Positions 7,413 through 15,036 of a DNA stretch of 64,000 nt are shown here, in pieces. The notes under the pieces are model-generated. The model searched no databases, was not told where the DNA came from, and saw only the letters and a list, made by a program, of their open reading frames with translations. Each line of letters begins with the position of its first letter. Position 1 is the stretch's first letter. The translations under genes and the position numbers were made by a program. Origin of the DNA: Actinacidiphila alni. GTDB taxonomy: Bacteria; Actinomycetota; Actinomycetes; Streptomycetales; Streptomycetaceae. The stretch is from assembly GCF_900112845.1 (NCBI RefSeq), contig NZ_FONG01000001.1:186001-250000 (forward strand), read 5' to 3'.

Positions 7413-9137
7413 TCACTTGGCTGTCGGCACCACCACGTCGTCCTGCTCGCCGTCCCCGTCCAGGTCGGCCTTCTTGCACTGGGTGCCGCGGATCAGCGCG
7501 TACGTCCCGCCGATCCGGTACGTGCCGGCGCTCGGCGCGTACAGCCGCGTCCAGTCGCCGTCCTGCGTGAGGCAGCCGTGCCGGTTGTCGTCTGCGCCCT
7601 CGATACCGAGCACCGGCGACCACGGGATGCGCAGGATGACCGAGCCGCTGACCGGCATCGTGACGGTCAGCTCGGCCGGGCTCGCCTCGTCCACGACGGC
7701 CGGCGGATCGGCCAGCGGATCGGCGTTCGCGACCTTGTAGAGCTTCCAGTAGTCGTCCTGCCACACCGGCGTCAGCCAGGACGGCCGGGCCGCCACGATC
7801 TTCGCCTCGGCCACCGCCGCCCCGTCCGGCTGGTCCGACGGCAGCACCACGTAACCGACGCTCCAGCGCTGGAGCCACTCCCGGTAGGTGTCCGCGGTCA
7901 GCGTGCCGTCGTAGAACAGCGGATTGCGCTCCACGTCCGCCTGCCGGTTCCAGCCGCGGGCCAGATTGACGTGCGGCGCGAGGCCGGACGCCTCCCAGTG
8001 CGAGCGCAGTGGGACCACCTCGACCCGGCCCTTGTCCGCGTGCACCTTGCTGAGCTGCGCGATCAGCGGCTCCGCGTGCTGGACCGTCGAGGCCGGCGCC
8101 GAGGTGTTGACCAGGTCCACCACCGGCTTGGCGATCTGCCAGCCCATGACGCCCAGGAAGGCGATCCACAGGGCGAGCCCCATCCGGCCGCCCTTGGTCC
8201 ACGCCATGGCCACGATCAGCAGCACGGTGCCGCCGAAGAGCAGCGCGAGCCGCTCCACATTGCTGCCGATCGGCGACGGGACGACATAGGTGAGCGCGAC
8301 ACCGAGCGCGTAGACCCAGGACCCGGCGCGCAGCGTCCGCCACTCGCGCGGCACCACCAGCGCGACGGCCACGGCCGTGGCGAACGGGATGATGGCGAAG
8401 AACCACTTGAAGGGCTGCACACCGTAGAACGGGAAGAGCAGCGAGGTCGCGCCCACCACCAGGGGCGGGCAGACCGCCATCACATAGGCGTCCTTGCGGC
8501 GCCCGGTCAGGAACAGCCCGGCGGCGACCACCAGGATGAACAGACCGGCCACCGGGCTGCACATGGTGGCGAGCGCCCCCATGAAGCTCGCGGTCAGCAG
8601 CCGCGGCGTGTGCCGCCCGCCGTTCGCCCGCTCGGTCGGGAAGAGCAGCAAGGTGGCGATCAGGCCGAACAGGACGCCCAGCGCGAAGGTGACCCGGCCG
8701 GACAGCACATCACCCCAAAGAGCGAACGCCGTCCACAGCGCGGGCACCATCGGCCGCTTGATCCGCGCCCCGTTGATCCTTGCCCGGATCAGCAGCAGCG
8801 TCGCCGCCGTCGTCGACAGCGTCCCCGCGATCACCGCGGTCGTCCGCACCCCGAGCCCGGCCATGATGTACGGCGACAGGATGCTGTACGAGGCGGGGTG
8901 CAGCCCGCCGTACCACGACAGGTTGTACGACGCCGAGGGATGCGCCCTTATGAAGTCGGTCCACGCGTACTGCGCGGCCATGTCGCCGGAGTCCTTGGCC
9001 AGGAAGTAGGCCCACAGCACATGCAGAAAACCGGCGAGTACAGTGGCGGCCACGACAGGGTTGCGCAGGTCGACCCGCCGGAAAAGGGCCCCCGGCCCCC
9101 TCATGGCGGTCCAGCGCGCAGGCTGCCAGGTGGTCAC
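7413..9137 (-). CDS. large polytopic membrane protein, function unknown
   Basis: A 574-residue protein with about ten hydrophobic segments in residues ~28-350 and a long soluble C-terminal half (~350-574), probably extracytoplasmic. The layout (a conserved loop FIRAHPSASYNLSWYGG after TM1, then a membrane bundle and a soluble tail) resembles polytopic glycosyltransferase-C-like or uncharacterised streptomycete membrane proteins, but I see no decisive catalytic motif. The end carries an EF-hand-like Asp cluster (DLDGDGEQDD). GTG 9137 is weakly preceded by GAAGAGG; ATG 9104 is an alternative. It runs convergent to the MFS gene. Confidence 0.65.
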   Translation of the reverse strand: MTTWQPARWTAMRGPGALFRRVDLRNPVVAATVLAGFLHVLWAYFLAKDSGDMAAQYAWTDFIRAHPSASYNLSWYGGLHPASYSILSPYIMAGLGVRTTAVIAGTLSTTAATLLLIRARINGARIKRPMVPALWTAFALWGDVLSGRVTFALGVLFGLIATLLLFPTERANGGRHTPRLLTASFMGALATMCSPVAGLFILVVAAGLFLTGRRKDAYVMAVCPPLVVGATSLLFPFYGVQPFKWFFAIIPFATAVAVALVVPREWRTLRAGSWVYALGVALTYVVPSPIGSNVERLALLFGGTVLLIVAMAWTKGGRMGLALWIAFLGVMGWQIAKPVVDLVNTSAPASTVQHAEPLIAQLSKVHADKGRVEVVPLRSHWEASGLAPHVNLARGWNRQADVERNPLFYDGTLTADTYREWLQRWSVGYVVLPSDQPDGAAVAEAKIVAARPSWLTPVWQDDYWKLYKVANADPLADPPAVVDEASPAELTVTMPVSGSVILRIPWSPVLGIEGADDNRHGCLTQDGDWTRLYAPSAGTYRIGGTYALIRGTQCKKADLDGDGEQDDVVVPTAK

Positions 9138-9416
9138 GTGGCCTCTTCCGGTCGCGGATGGCGGTGCGCCCCGGCCGGCGTCCCTTCCGGCGAGGGGTCG
9201 AACTCGTCGCGGGAGAGAGAGTTCGAACAGAGGGTTTGGACGCTAGCACGGGCGGTTTGGTTGCTCGCGCGCGGGCGTGCGCCCGGATTCGTACTTTCGC
9301 TCCCCAGGCACGCTGTCCGGTCGTACCGTGGTTAACGGCATCGTAGATCTTGTGACCGCAGGCTTCCATCCGTACCGGTCACGGCCGCGACGCCGAGGGA
9401 AGGAGCCCGCCGAACC

Positions 9417-11879
9417 ATGGACCGCCGATCTCCGCAGGGCCTGTCCGGACGCATCCCGCTCGCGGTGATCGTCGTGGACGGCGCGGGGCTGGTGTCGCAC
9501 TGGAGTACGGGTGCGCGCCGGCTGTTCGGCCGGACACGGGAGGAAGCGGTCGGCCGCACAGCCCTGGACCTCTTACCAGTGGGCGGGGTCCTCGACGAGA
9601 GCGCCGACGGCGGCGCGCACCCCGCGGGCACCGCATACGCGCCGCGGGACGCGCTGGGCCCCGACCTGGAGACCTCGCTCGCCGGTGACAGCAGCTATCC
9701 GACGGCCGGCCGCGCCCGGCTCCACGACCGCTCCGGCACCGGGCGGGACGGCTCGCACTCCGCCGTGGACGTGCTGTGGTGGGCGTATCCGCTGGTCGGC
9801 CCCGGGCCTGAGCGGCTGCTCGTGCTGGCCGCGGACGCCGCGACGGCGGCAGCGGGCTCCGGCTGCGTCGAAACCTCGCCCGACCAGCCCTACGAACGGA
9901 TCGCGCCCGGATTCGCGCTGCACACCGAATTCCCCGGCTCCGAGCAGCTCGCCAAACAGCTGCCGGAGATCCTGCCCAGCATGAATCCGCTGGAGAGCGC
10001 CCGGATCGTCGCGCAGGTGCTGGAGCTGGGCTATCCGGTGCTGGAGATAAGCCAGCACGACCGGGTGCCGGTCACCCCGGACTGGGGCGTGCCGCGCCGG
10101 GCCGAGCGGCAGGCCAGACGGCGGGCGGCCGAGGAAGCGGCGGCGGCCGACCCCGGGTCGGTGGCAGCCGAGGACATGGCGCCCGACCTGGAGTACGCCG
10201 CCGTCCGCGAGCACCTGGAATTCCTCAACGAGGTGAGCCGGCGGATAGGCACCTCGCTGGACCTGGCCAGGACGATCGAGGAAGTCAGCGCGGCCGTCGT
10301 GCCGCGCTTCACCGATGTCGCGGGCACCTATCTGCGCGAGCAGGTGCTCGCCGGCGAGGGCTTCCCCGACGGCCCGCCCGATGTCACCACCATGTGGTAC
10401 CGCGTGGCGGTGGAGCACACCGACGAACCGGGCCGCTGGGACGACGTGGTGCCGGTCGGCGAGTCCATGCCCTTCCCCGCGCAGACCCCGTTCTTCCAGT
10501 GCATGACCACCGGCGAACCGGTGCTCGTCCCGCGGATCAGCGAGCAGATGGGCAACGCGATCGCGGCGCAGTTCCCCAAGCGCGACATCAGCCCGCTGAT
10601 CAACAACCGCTCGATGCTCGTCGTGCCGCTCAAGGCGCGCGATGTGGTGCTGGGCTTCATGATCCTGCTGCGCCACCGCGAGCGGCCCGTCTTCAACGAC
10701 ATGGACCGGGTCACCGGCGCCGAACTGGCCGCCCGCGCCGGCCTCGTGCTCGACAACGCGCGGATGTACACGTATCAGGAGAATGTCGCCGACACCCTCC
10801 AGGACAGCATGCTGCCGCACATCGCGCCGCGGATGCCCGGCTGCGACGTGGCGACCCGCTATCTGCCCGGCACCCGGCTCGGCCGGGTCGGCGGAGACTG
10901 GTTCGACACCATCAAGCTGCCCGGCTCGCGCCTCGCGCTGGTGGTCGGCGACGTGATGGGGCACGGGCTTAACTCGGCGGCGATGATGGGCCAGTTCCGT
11001 ACCGCCGTGCAGACCATGGCCGGACTCGACATGCCGCCCGCCCATCTGCTGCGCAATCTCGACGACCTGGCGCAACGGCTCGGCGAGCAGTATCTGGCGA
11101 CCTGCCTCTACGCGGTCTACGACCCGGTCGAGTCCGAGCTGCTGATCGCCAACGCCGGTCACATCCCGCCGGTCCTGGTGCGCGCCGCCGACGGCCGCAG
11201 CGAACTGCTCGACGTGCCCACGGGCGCGCCGCTGGGCGTCGGCGGGGTGCCGTTCGAGACGGTACGGGTGCCGGTCGCGCCCGGCGACCGGCTGGTGCTG
11301 TGCACCGACGGTCTGGTGGAGGTCCGCGGGCAGGACATCGGCACCGGACTCGCGGCGCTCTGCGAGAGCGCCGCGCACCCGGCGGCCTCGATGGACGACG
11401 CCTGCGACACGATCATCCGCGCGCTCAATCCGCGCGGCGGCCGCAAGGACGACGTGGCGCTGCTGATGGCCCGGCTGAACGGCATCCCGCGGCAGGACGT
11501 CAGGGCCTGGGAGCTGGAGCCGGACCCGCGCGAGGTGGCGCGCGCCCGCGCCCTGGTCCGCGAGACCCTGCTCGGCTGGGACCTGGCCGAGATCAGCGAA
11601 ACCGCGGAACTGCTGGTCGGCGAGGTGGTCACCAACGCGGTACGGCACACCGGCACCCGGCGGATCGGCCTGCGGCTGGTGCGCGCCGGGGCGCTGCTGT
11701 GCGAGGTGGCCGACGACGACCAGGCCGTTCCCGTGCTGCTGAACGCGGGCCCCGACGACGAGGGCGGCCGCGGCCTGCGGATCGTCAGCAGGCTCGCCCG
11801 GGAATGGGGCACCAGCCGTTCGGCGCGGGGCAAGTCGGTCTGGTTCGAACAGCCGCTGCCGGACCGCCGCGGGCGCTGA
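9417..11879 (+). CDS. PAS-GAF-SpoIIE-HATPase protein phosphatase (PP2C type), TTA codon
   Basis: An 820-residue regulator. In order: a PAS-like domain (~12-60), a variable region, a GAF domain (~265-455), and a SpoIIE/PP2C phosphatase (~470-690) with metal Asp motifs GGDWFD, GDVMGHG, CTDGLVE and KDDVALL. It ends with an anti-sigma-type HATPase domain (~700-815; GEVVTNAVRHT, EGGRGLRIV). Such proteins act in partner-switching on anti-sigma-factor antagonists, and the kinase-like domain is typically the opposing activity. Codon 53 (9573-9575) is TTA, so translation should depend on bldA tRNA, tying it to development or late growth. ATG 9417 follows AAGGAG at a rather long spacing. Confidence 0.9.
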   Translation: MDRRSPQGLSGRIPLAVIVVDGAGLVSHWSTGARRLFGRTREEAVGRTALDLLPVGGVLDESADGGAHPAGTAYAPRDALGPDLETSLAGDSSYPTAGRARLHDRSGTGRDGSHSAVDVLWWAYPLVGPGPERLLVLAADAATAAAGSGCVETSPDQPYERIAPGFALHTEFPGSEQLAKQLPEILPSMNPLESARIVAQVLELGYPVLEISQHDRVPVTPDWGVPRRAERQARRRAAEEAAAADPGSVAAEDMAPDLEYAAVREHLEFLNEVSRRIGTSLDLARTIEEVSAAVVPRFTDVAGTYLREQVLAGEGFPDGPPDVTTMWYRVAVEHTDEPGRWDDVVPVGESMPFPAQTPFFQCMTTGEPVLVPRISEQMGNAIAAQFPKRDISPLINNRSMLVVPLKARDVVLGFMILLRHRERPVFNDMDRVTGAELAARAGLVLDNARMYTYQENVADTLQDSMLPHIAPRMPGCDVATRYLPGTRLGRVGGDWFDTIKLPGSRLALVVGDVMGHGLNSAAMMGQFRTAVQTMAGLDMPPAHLLRNLDDLAQRLGEQYLATCLYAVYDPVESELLIANAGHIPPVLVRAADGRSELLDVPTGAPLGVGGVPFETVRVPVAPGDRLVLCTDGLVEVRGQDIGTGLAALCESAAHPAASMDDACDTIIRALNPRGGRKDDVALLMARLNGIPRQDVRAWELEPDPREVARARALVRETLLGWDLAEISETAELLVGEVVTNAVRHTGTRRIGLRLVRAGALLCEVADDDQAVPVLLNAGPDDEGGRGLRIVSRLAREWGTSRSARGKSVWFEQPLPDRRGR

Positions 11880-11895
11880 GACGCGGGGCCGGCCG

Positions 11896-11963
11896 CGTAC
11901 TTCCGTTCCTTCCGTCCCTTCTGTTCCGATTCACGTTTCTTCCGACCTTCACGTTTCTTCCGA
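11896..11963 (+). repeat. pyrimidine-rich tract with 16-bp direct repeat
   Basis: Between the phosphatase stop and the methyltransferase start the top strand is almost entirely pyrimidine, built from TTCCG-like units. TTCACGTTTCTTCCGA occurs twice (11930-11945 and 11948-11963, period 18). It contrasts sharply with the surrounding GC-rich DNA and codes for nothing I can support. Confidence 0.6.
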
Positions 11964-11992
11964 TCACGGTCCTGGGGAGTGGTGAGCGACAC

Positions 11993-12715
11993 GTGCACGT
12001 GTCCAGCGGGTACGAGCAGGCATGGGAGAGCTTCTGGCAGGACGCGCCCCATGAGGCGGGCGGCGTCTTCTGGGACGCCGATCCGGCACTGGTGGCGGAG
12101 CGGCACGTCCCGCACTTCCGGGCGCACTTCGACCCCGGGCTGCCGGTGGTCGACCTCGGCTGCGGGAACGGCACACAGACCCGCTTCCTGGCCGGGCACT
12201 ACGAACGGGTGCTCGGCGTCGACCTGGCGCGGGCGGCGATCGACCGGGCCGCGCGCGACGATCCGCACGGCGTCGCCGAATACCGGCGGCTCGACGCGGT
12301 GGACGGCGACGCGGTGGCGCGGCTGCACGAGGAGATCGGCGACGCCAACGTCTATATGCGCGGGGTGCTGCACCAGTGCGAGCCGGAGGACCGCGGGCGG
12401 CTGGCCGAGGGCGTCGCGCTGCTCACCGGCGGGCGCGGCCGGGCCTTCGTGGTGGAGCTCGCCGAGGCCGCCAAGCCGGTGCTGATGGGGCTCGCGCAGG
12501 GTCCCGACGGGCCGCCCCGCAAGCTCGGCGCGATCTTCGCGCACGGCATCGCGCCGGGCGAGGTGTCGGACGCGGCGCTGCCGGACTTCTTCCGCGCCGC
12601 CGGGCTCGATGTGCTCTCCGACGGTGAACAGCCGTTGGTCACCACCGAGTTCCGACCGGACGGCACGAGGATAGAGATACCGTCGAAATGGCTGGTGGCG
12701 GGCCGTACGGGCTGA
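11993..12715 (+). CDS. class I SAM-dependent methyltransferase
   Basis: A 240-residue methyltransferase. Motif I is VVDLGCGNGTQTRFL near residue 52, followed by the acidic post-I segment VLGVDLARAAID. The N-terminal SGYEQAWESFWQDAP resembles trans-aconitate- or thiopurine-type small-molecule methyltransferases, though the substrate cannot be deduced. Two GTG starts, 11993 and 11999, fit; GGGGAG (11974-11979) is 13 nt from the first, so initiation is probably weak. It lies 113 bp after the phosphatase gene on the same strand, separated by the pyrimidine tract, so cotranscription is uncertain. Confidence 0.78.
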   Translation: MHVSSGYEQAWESFWQDAPHEAGGVFWDADPALVAERHVPHFRAHFDPGLPVVDLGCGNGTQTRFLAGHYERVLGVDLARAAIDRAARDDPHGVAEYRRLDAVDGDAVARLHEEIGDANVYMRGVLHQCEPEDRGRLAEGVALLTGGRGRAFVVELAEAAKPVLMGLAQGPDGPPRKLGAIFAHGIAPGEVSDAALPDFFRAAGLDVLSDGEQPLVTTEFRPDGTRIEIPSKWLVAGRTG

Positions 12716-12749
12716 GCGGAGCGGTCCCGGCGGCCATCCGGAAGGATCA

Positions 12750-12773
12750 CTTCAGTGGTATAGACCACTGAAG
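12750..12773. promoter_or_regulatory. DasR/HutC-type GntR operator candidate (dre-like)
   Basis: A 24-bp palindrome with perfect 9-bp arms CTTCAGTGG and CCACTGAAG. Its core, AGTGGTATAGACCACT (12754-12769), differs at two positions from the DasR responsive element ACTGGTCTAGACCACT and at one from its symmetric form, and fits the HutC-subfamily pattern GT-N-TA-N-AC. It lies 61 bp upstream of the M55 peptidase start and contains TATAGA, which could itself be a -10. It would place the peptidase operon under an amino-sugar-responsive or other GntR repressor. Confidence 0.68.
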
Positions 12774-12782
12774 TTATCCACA
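12774..12782 (+). promoter_or_regulatory. DnaA-box match
   Basis: TTATCCACA, identical to the classical DnaA box, immediately abuts the dre-like palindrome. In DNA this GC-rich such a 9-mer should be rare by chance, but a single box has limited meaning; DnaA titration or transcriptional control is possible. Confidence 0.35.
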
Positions 12783-12833
12783 GCCTGGGACCGGCCCTGG
12801 TGCCACCTGCGGGCGCCGCGTAACGTGCGGGGC

Positions 12834-13667
12834 ATGAAGATCCTGATCTCGGCGGACATGGAAGGCGCGACCGGTGTGACCTGGCCGGCCGACGTGCTGC
12901 CCGGCAGCGAGCAGTGGCAGCGCTGCCGCCATATGTTCACCTCCGACGTCAACGCCGCCGTCGCGGGCTTCTACGACGGCGGCGCGGACGAGGTGCTGGT
13001 CAACGAGGCGCACTGGACGATGCGCAATCTCCTGCTGGAGAAGCTGGACGAGCGCGCCCAGATGCTCACCGGCCGCCACAAGGACCTCTCCATGGTCGAG
13101 GGCGTCCAGCACGGGGACGTGGACGGCATCGCCTTCGTCGGCTACCACACCGGCGCCGGCACCGAGGGCGTCCTCGCGCACACCTACCTCGCCAATTCCA
13201 TCACCGGGGTGTGGGTCAACGGCGAGGCCGCGAGCGAGGGCCGGCTCAACGCGCTGGTCGTCGCCGAGTACGGCGTCCCCGTCGTCCTCGTGACCGGCGA
13301 CGACAGGACCGGGATCGACGCCGCCGGATACGCCCCGCAGGCCCGTACCGTCGCGGTCAAGGACTACGTCTCCCGTTACGCGGCGGTCTGCCGCCCGCCC
13401 GCGCGCACCGCCGCCGACATCAGGTCCGCCGCCAAGGACGCCGCCGCGCTCGCCGTACGCCACGAGCCCGCGCAGGCCGGTCCGTTCACCGTCGAGCTGG
13501 AATTCGACGCCGTCCACCTGGCCGGCGCCGCCACCGTCGTCCCCGGCGTGGAACGCACCGGGGAGCGGCGTGTCGCCTACACGCTGCCCACGATGTACGA
13601 GGGCATCAGAGCCTTCAAGGCGGTCACCACACTCGTGTCGCAGGCGGTGGAGGAGCAGTATGGCTGA
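12834..13667 (+). CDS. M55-family D-aminopeptidase (DppA-like)
   Basis: A 277-residue zinc peptidase of the DppA family, which cleaves D-amino-acid dipeptides such as D-Ala-D-Ala. The zinc ligands of the family are visible: SADMEGATG near residue 7 (Asp, Glu), NEAHWTMRN (His ~58), and FVGYHTGAG with AHTY (His ~102, 112). Start ATG 12834 has no Shine-Dalgarno but TAACGT (12821-12826) lies 7 nt before it, a leaderless layout; GTG 12825 overlaps that hexamer. First gene of a four-gene operon: its stop overlaps the next start. A dre-like operator sits upstream. I infer a role in D-amino-acid-containing (cell wall) peptide turnover. Confidence 0.86.
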   Translation: MKILISADMEGATGVTWPADVLPGSEQWQRCRHMFTSDVNAAVAGFYDGGADEVLVNEAHWTMRNLLLEKLDERAQMLTGRHKDLSMVEGVQHGDVDGIAFVGYHTGAGTEGVLAHTYLANSITGVWVNGEAASEGRLNALVVAEYGVPVVLVTGDDRTGIDAAGYAPQARTVAVKDYVSRYAAVCRPPARTAADIRSAAKDAAALAVRHEPAQAGPFTVELEFDAVHLAGAATVVPGVERTGERRVAYTLPTMYEGIRAFKAVTTLVSQAVEEQYG

Positions 13668-15036
13668 GCAGTCCGTCCAGGCACCGGGTTCCGTGGACGC
13701 CCGGGCACTCGACGAGGTCGTGACCTTCACCTCCGACCTCATCAGGATCGACACCACCAACCGCGGCGGCGGCGAGGGCAACGAACGGCCCGCCGCCGAA
13801 TACGTCGCCCGGCAGCTCGCCGACGCCGGCATCGAGCCGCGCATCGTGGAATCCGCGCCCGGCCGCGCCAATGTGCTGGCCAGGATCGCGGGCAGCGACC
13901 CGTCCGCCGACGCGCTGCTGGTCCACGGCCACCTCGACGTCGTGCCCGCCGAGCCCGCCGACTGGACCGTGCACCCCTTCTCCGGCGAGGTCAGGGACGG
14001 CGTCGTCTGGGGCCGCGGCGCCATCGACATGAAGAACATGGACGCGATGGTGCTCGCCACCGTCCGCGCCTGGGCGCGCGGCGGGCAGCGGCCGCGGCGC
14101 GACATCGTGCTCGCCTTCACCGCCGACGAGGAGGACAGCGCCGCCTACGGCTCCGGCTACCTCGTCAAGGAACACGCCGACTTCTTCACCGGCTGCACCG
14201 AAGGCATCAGCGAATCCGGCGCCTTCACCTTCCACGCGGGACCCGACCTGCGGCTCTACCCCGTCGCGGCGGGCGAGCGCGGCACCGCCTGGCTCAAGCT
14301 CACCGCGCACGGCAAGGCCGGCCACGGCTCCAAGGTCAACCGGGACAACGCGGTCAGCAGGCTCGCCGCCGCCATCGCCAGGATCGGCGAGTACCAATGG
14401 CCGGTCCGCCTCACCGACACCGTACGGGCCGCGCTCGTCGAACTCGCCACGCTGCACGGCGTCCCCGCCGACCGGGCCGCCCTTGACGACGTCGACACCC
14501 TGCTGGAGCGGCTCGGCGACAGCGCGGACCTGGTGCGGAACACCGTCCGCAACAGCTCCAACCCGACGATGCTGGACGCCGGTTACAAGGTCAATGTGAT
14601 CCCCGGCTCCGCCACCGCCTTCGTCGACGGGCGCATGCTGCCCGGCGCCGAGGAGGAGTTCGCCGCCACCCTCGACCGGCTCACCGGACCCGGTGTGGAG
14701 TGGGAGTTCTACCACCGCGAGATCCCGCTCCAGGCACCACTGGACTCGCCCACCTACGCCGCGATGCGCGAGTCGCTGCTGCACTTCGACCCGCAGGCGC
14801 ACGTCGTGCCGTACTGCATGTCGGGCGGCACCGACGCCAAGCAGTTCTCCCGGCTCGGCATCACCGGCTACGGCTACTCGCCGCTGCGGCTGCCGCCCGG
14901 CTTCGACTACCAGGCGCTCTTCCACGGCGTGGACGAACGCGTACCGGTCGACGCCCTGCACTTCGGCGTCCGCGTGCTCGACCGCTTCCTGCGCGGCGCC
15001 GCCGACGACACCACGGACACCGGGGCGGGCGCATGA
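13660..15036 (+). CDS. M20/M25/M40-family metallopeptidase
   Basis: A 458-residue zinc amidohydrolase/peptidase (carboxypeptidase G2/ArgE/DapE class). Ligands and catalytic residues appear in order: VHGHLDVVP (His, Asp ~86-88), GRGAIDMKNMDAM (bridging Asp ~120), FTADEEDS (catalytic Glu pair ~152) and the C-terminal LFHGVDERVP (His ~427). A lid/dimerisation domain occupies the middle (HGKAGHGSKVNRDNA). ATG 13660 follows GGAGGAG and overlaps the M55 stop by 8 nt. It ends with an ATGA overlap into the S9 gene. Probably degrades small peptides released by the neighbouring enzymes. Confidence 0.88.
   Translation: MAEQSVQAPGSVDARALDEVVTFTSDLIRIDTTNRGGGEGNERPAAEYVARQLADAGIEPRIVESAPGRANVLARIAGSDPSADALLVHGHLDVVPAEPADWTVHPFSGEVRDGVVWGRGAIDMKNMDAMVLATVRAWARGGQRPRRDIVLAFTADEEDSAAYGSGYLVKEHADFFTGCTEGISESGAFTFHAGPDLRLYPVAAGERGTAWLKLTAHGKAGHGSKVNRDNAVSRLAAAIARIGEYQWPVRLTDTVRAALVELATLHGVPADRAALDDVDTLLERLGDSADLVRNTVRNSSNPTMLDAGYKVNVIPGSATAFVDGRMLPGAEEEFAATLDRLTGPGVEWEFYHREIPLQAPLDSPTYAAMRESLLHFDPQAHVVPYCMSGGTDAKQFSRLGITGYGYSPLRLPPGFDYQALFHGVDERVPVDALHFGVRVLDRFLRGAADDTTDTGAGA

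Noticed and set aside
7578..9335. 585-codon plus-strand ORF opposite the large membrane protein
   Set aside because: Arg/Gln/His-rich shadow frame of a membrane protein whose hydrophobic segments are clear on the minus strand.
9573..11648. 691-codon minus-strand ORF opposite the SpoIIE phosphatase
   Set aside because: Low-complexity composition, no motifs, and the plus-strand gene carries all phosphatase motifs.
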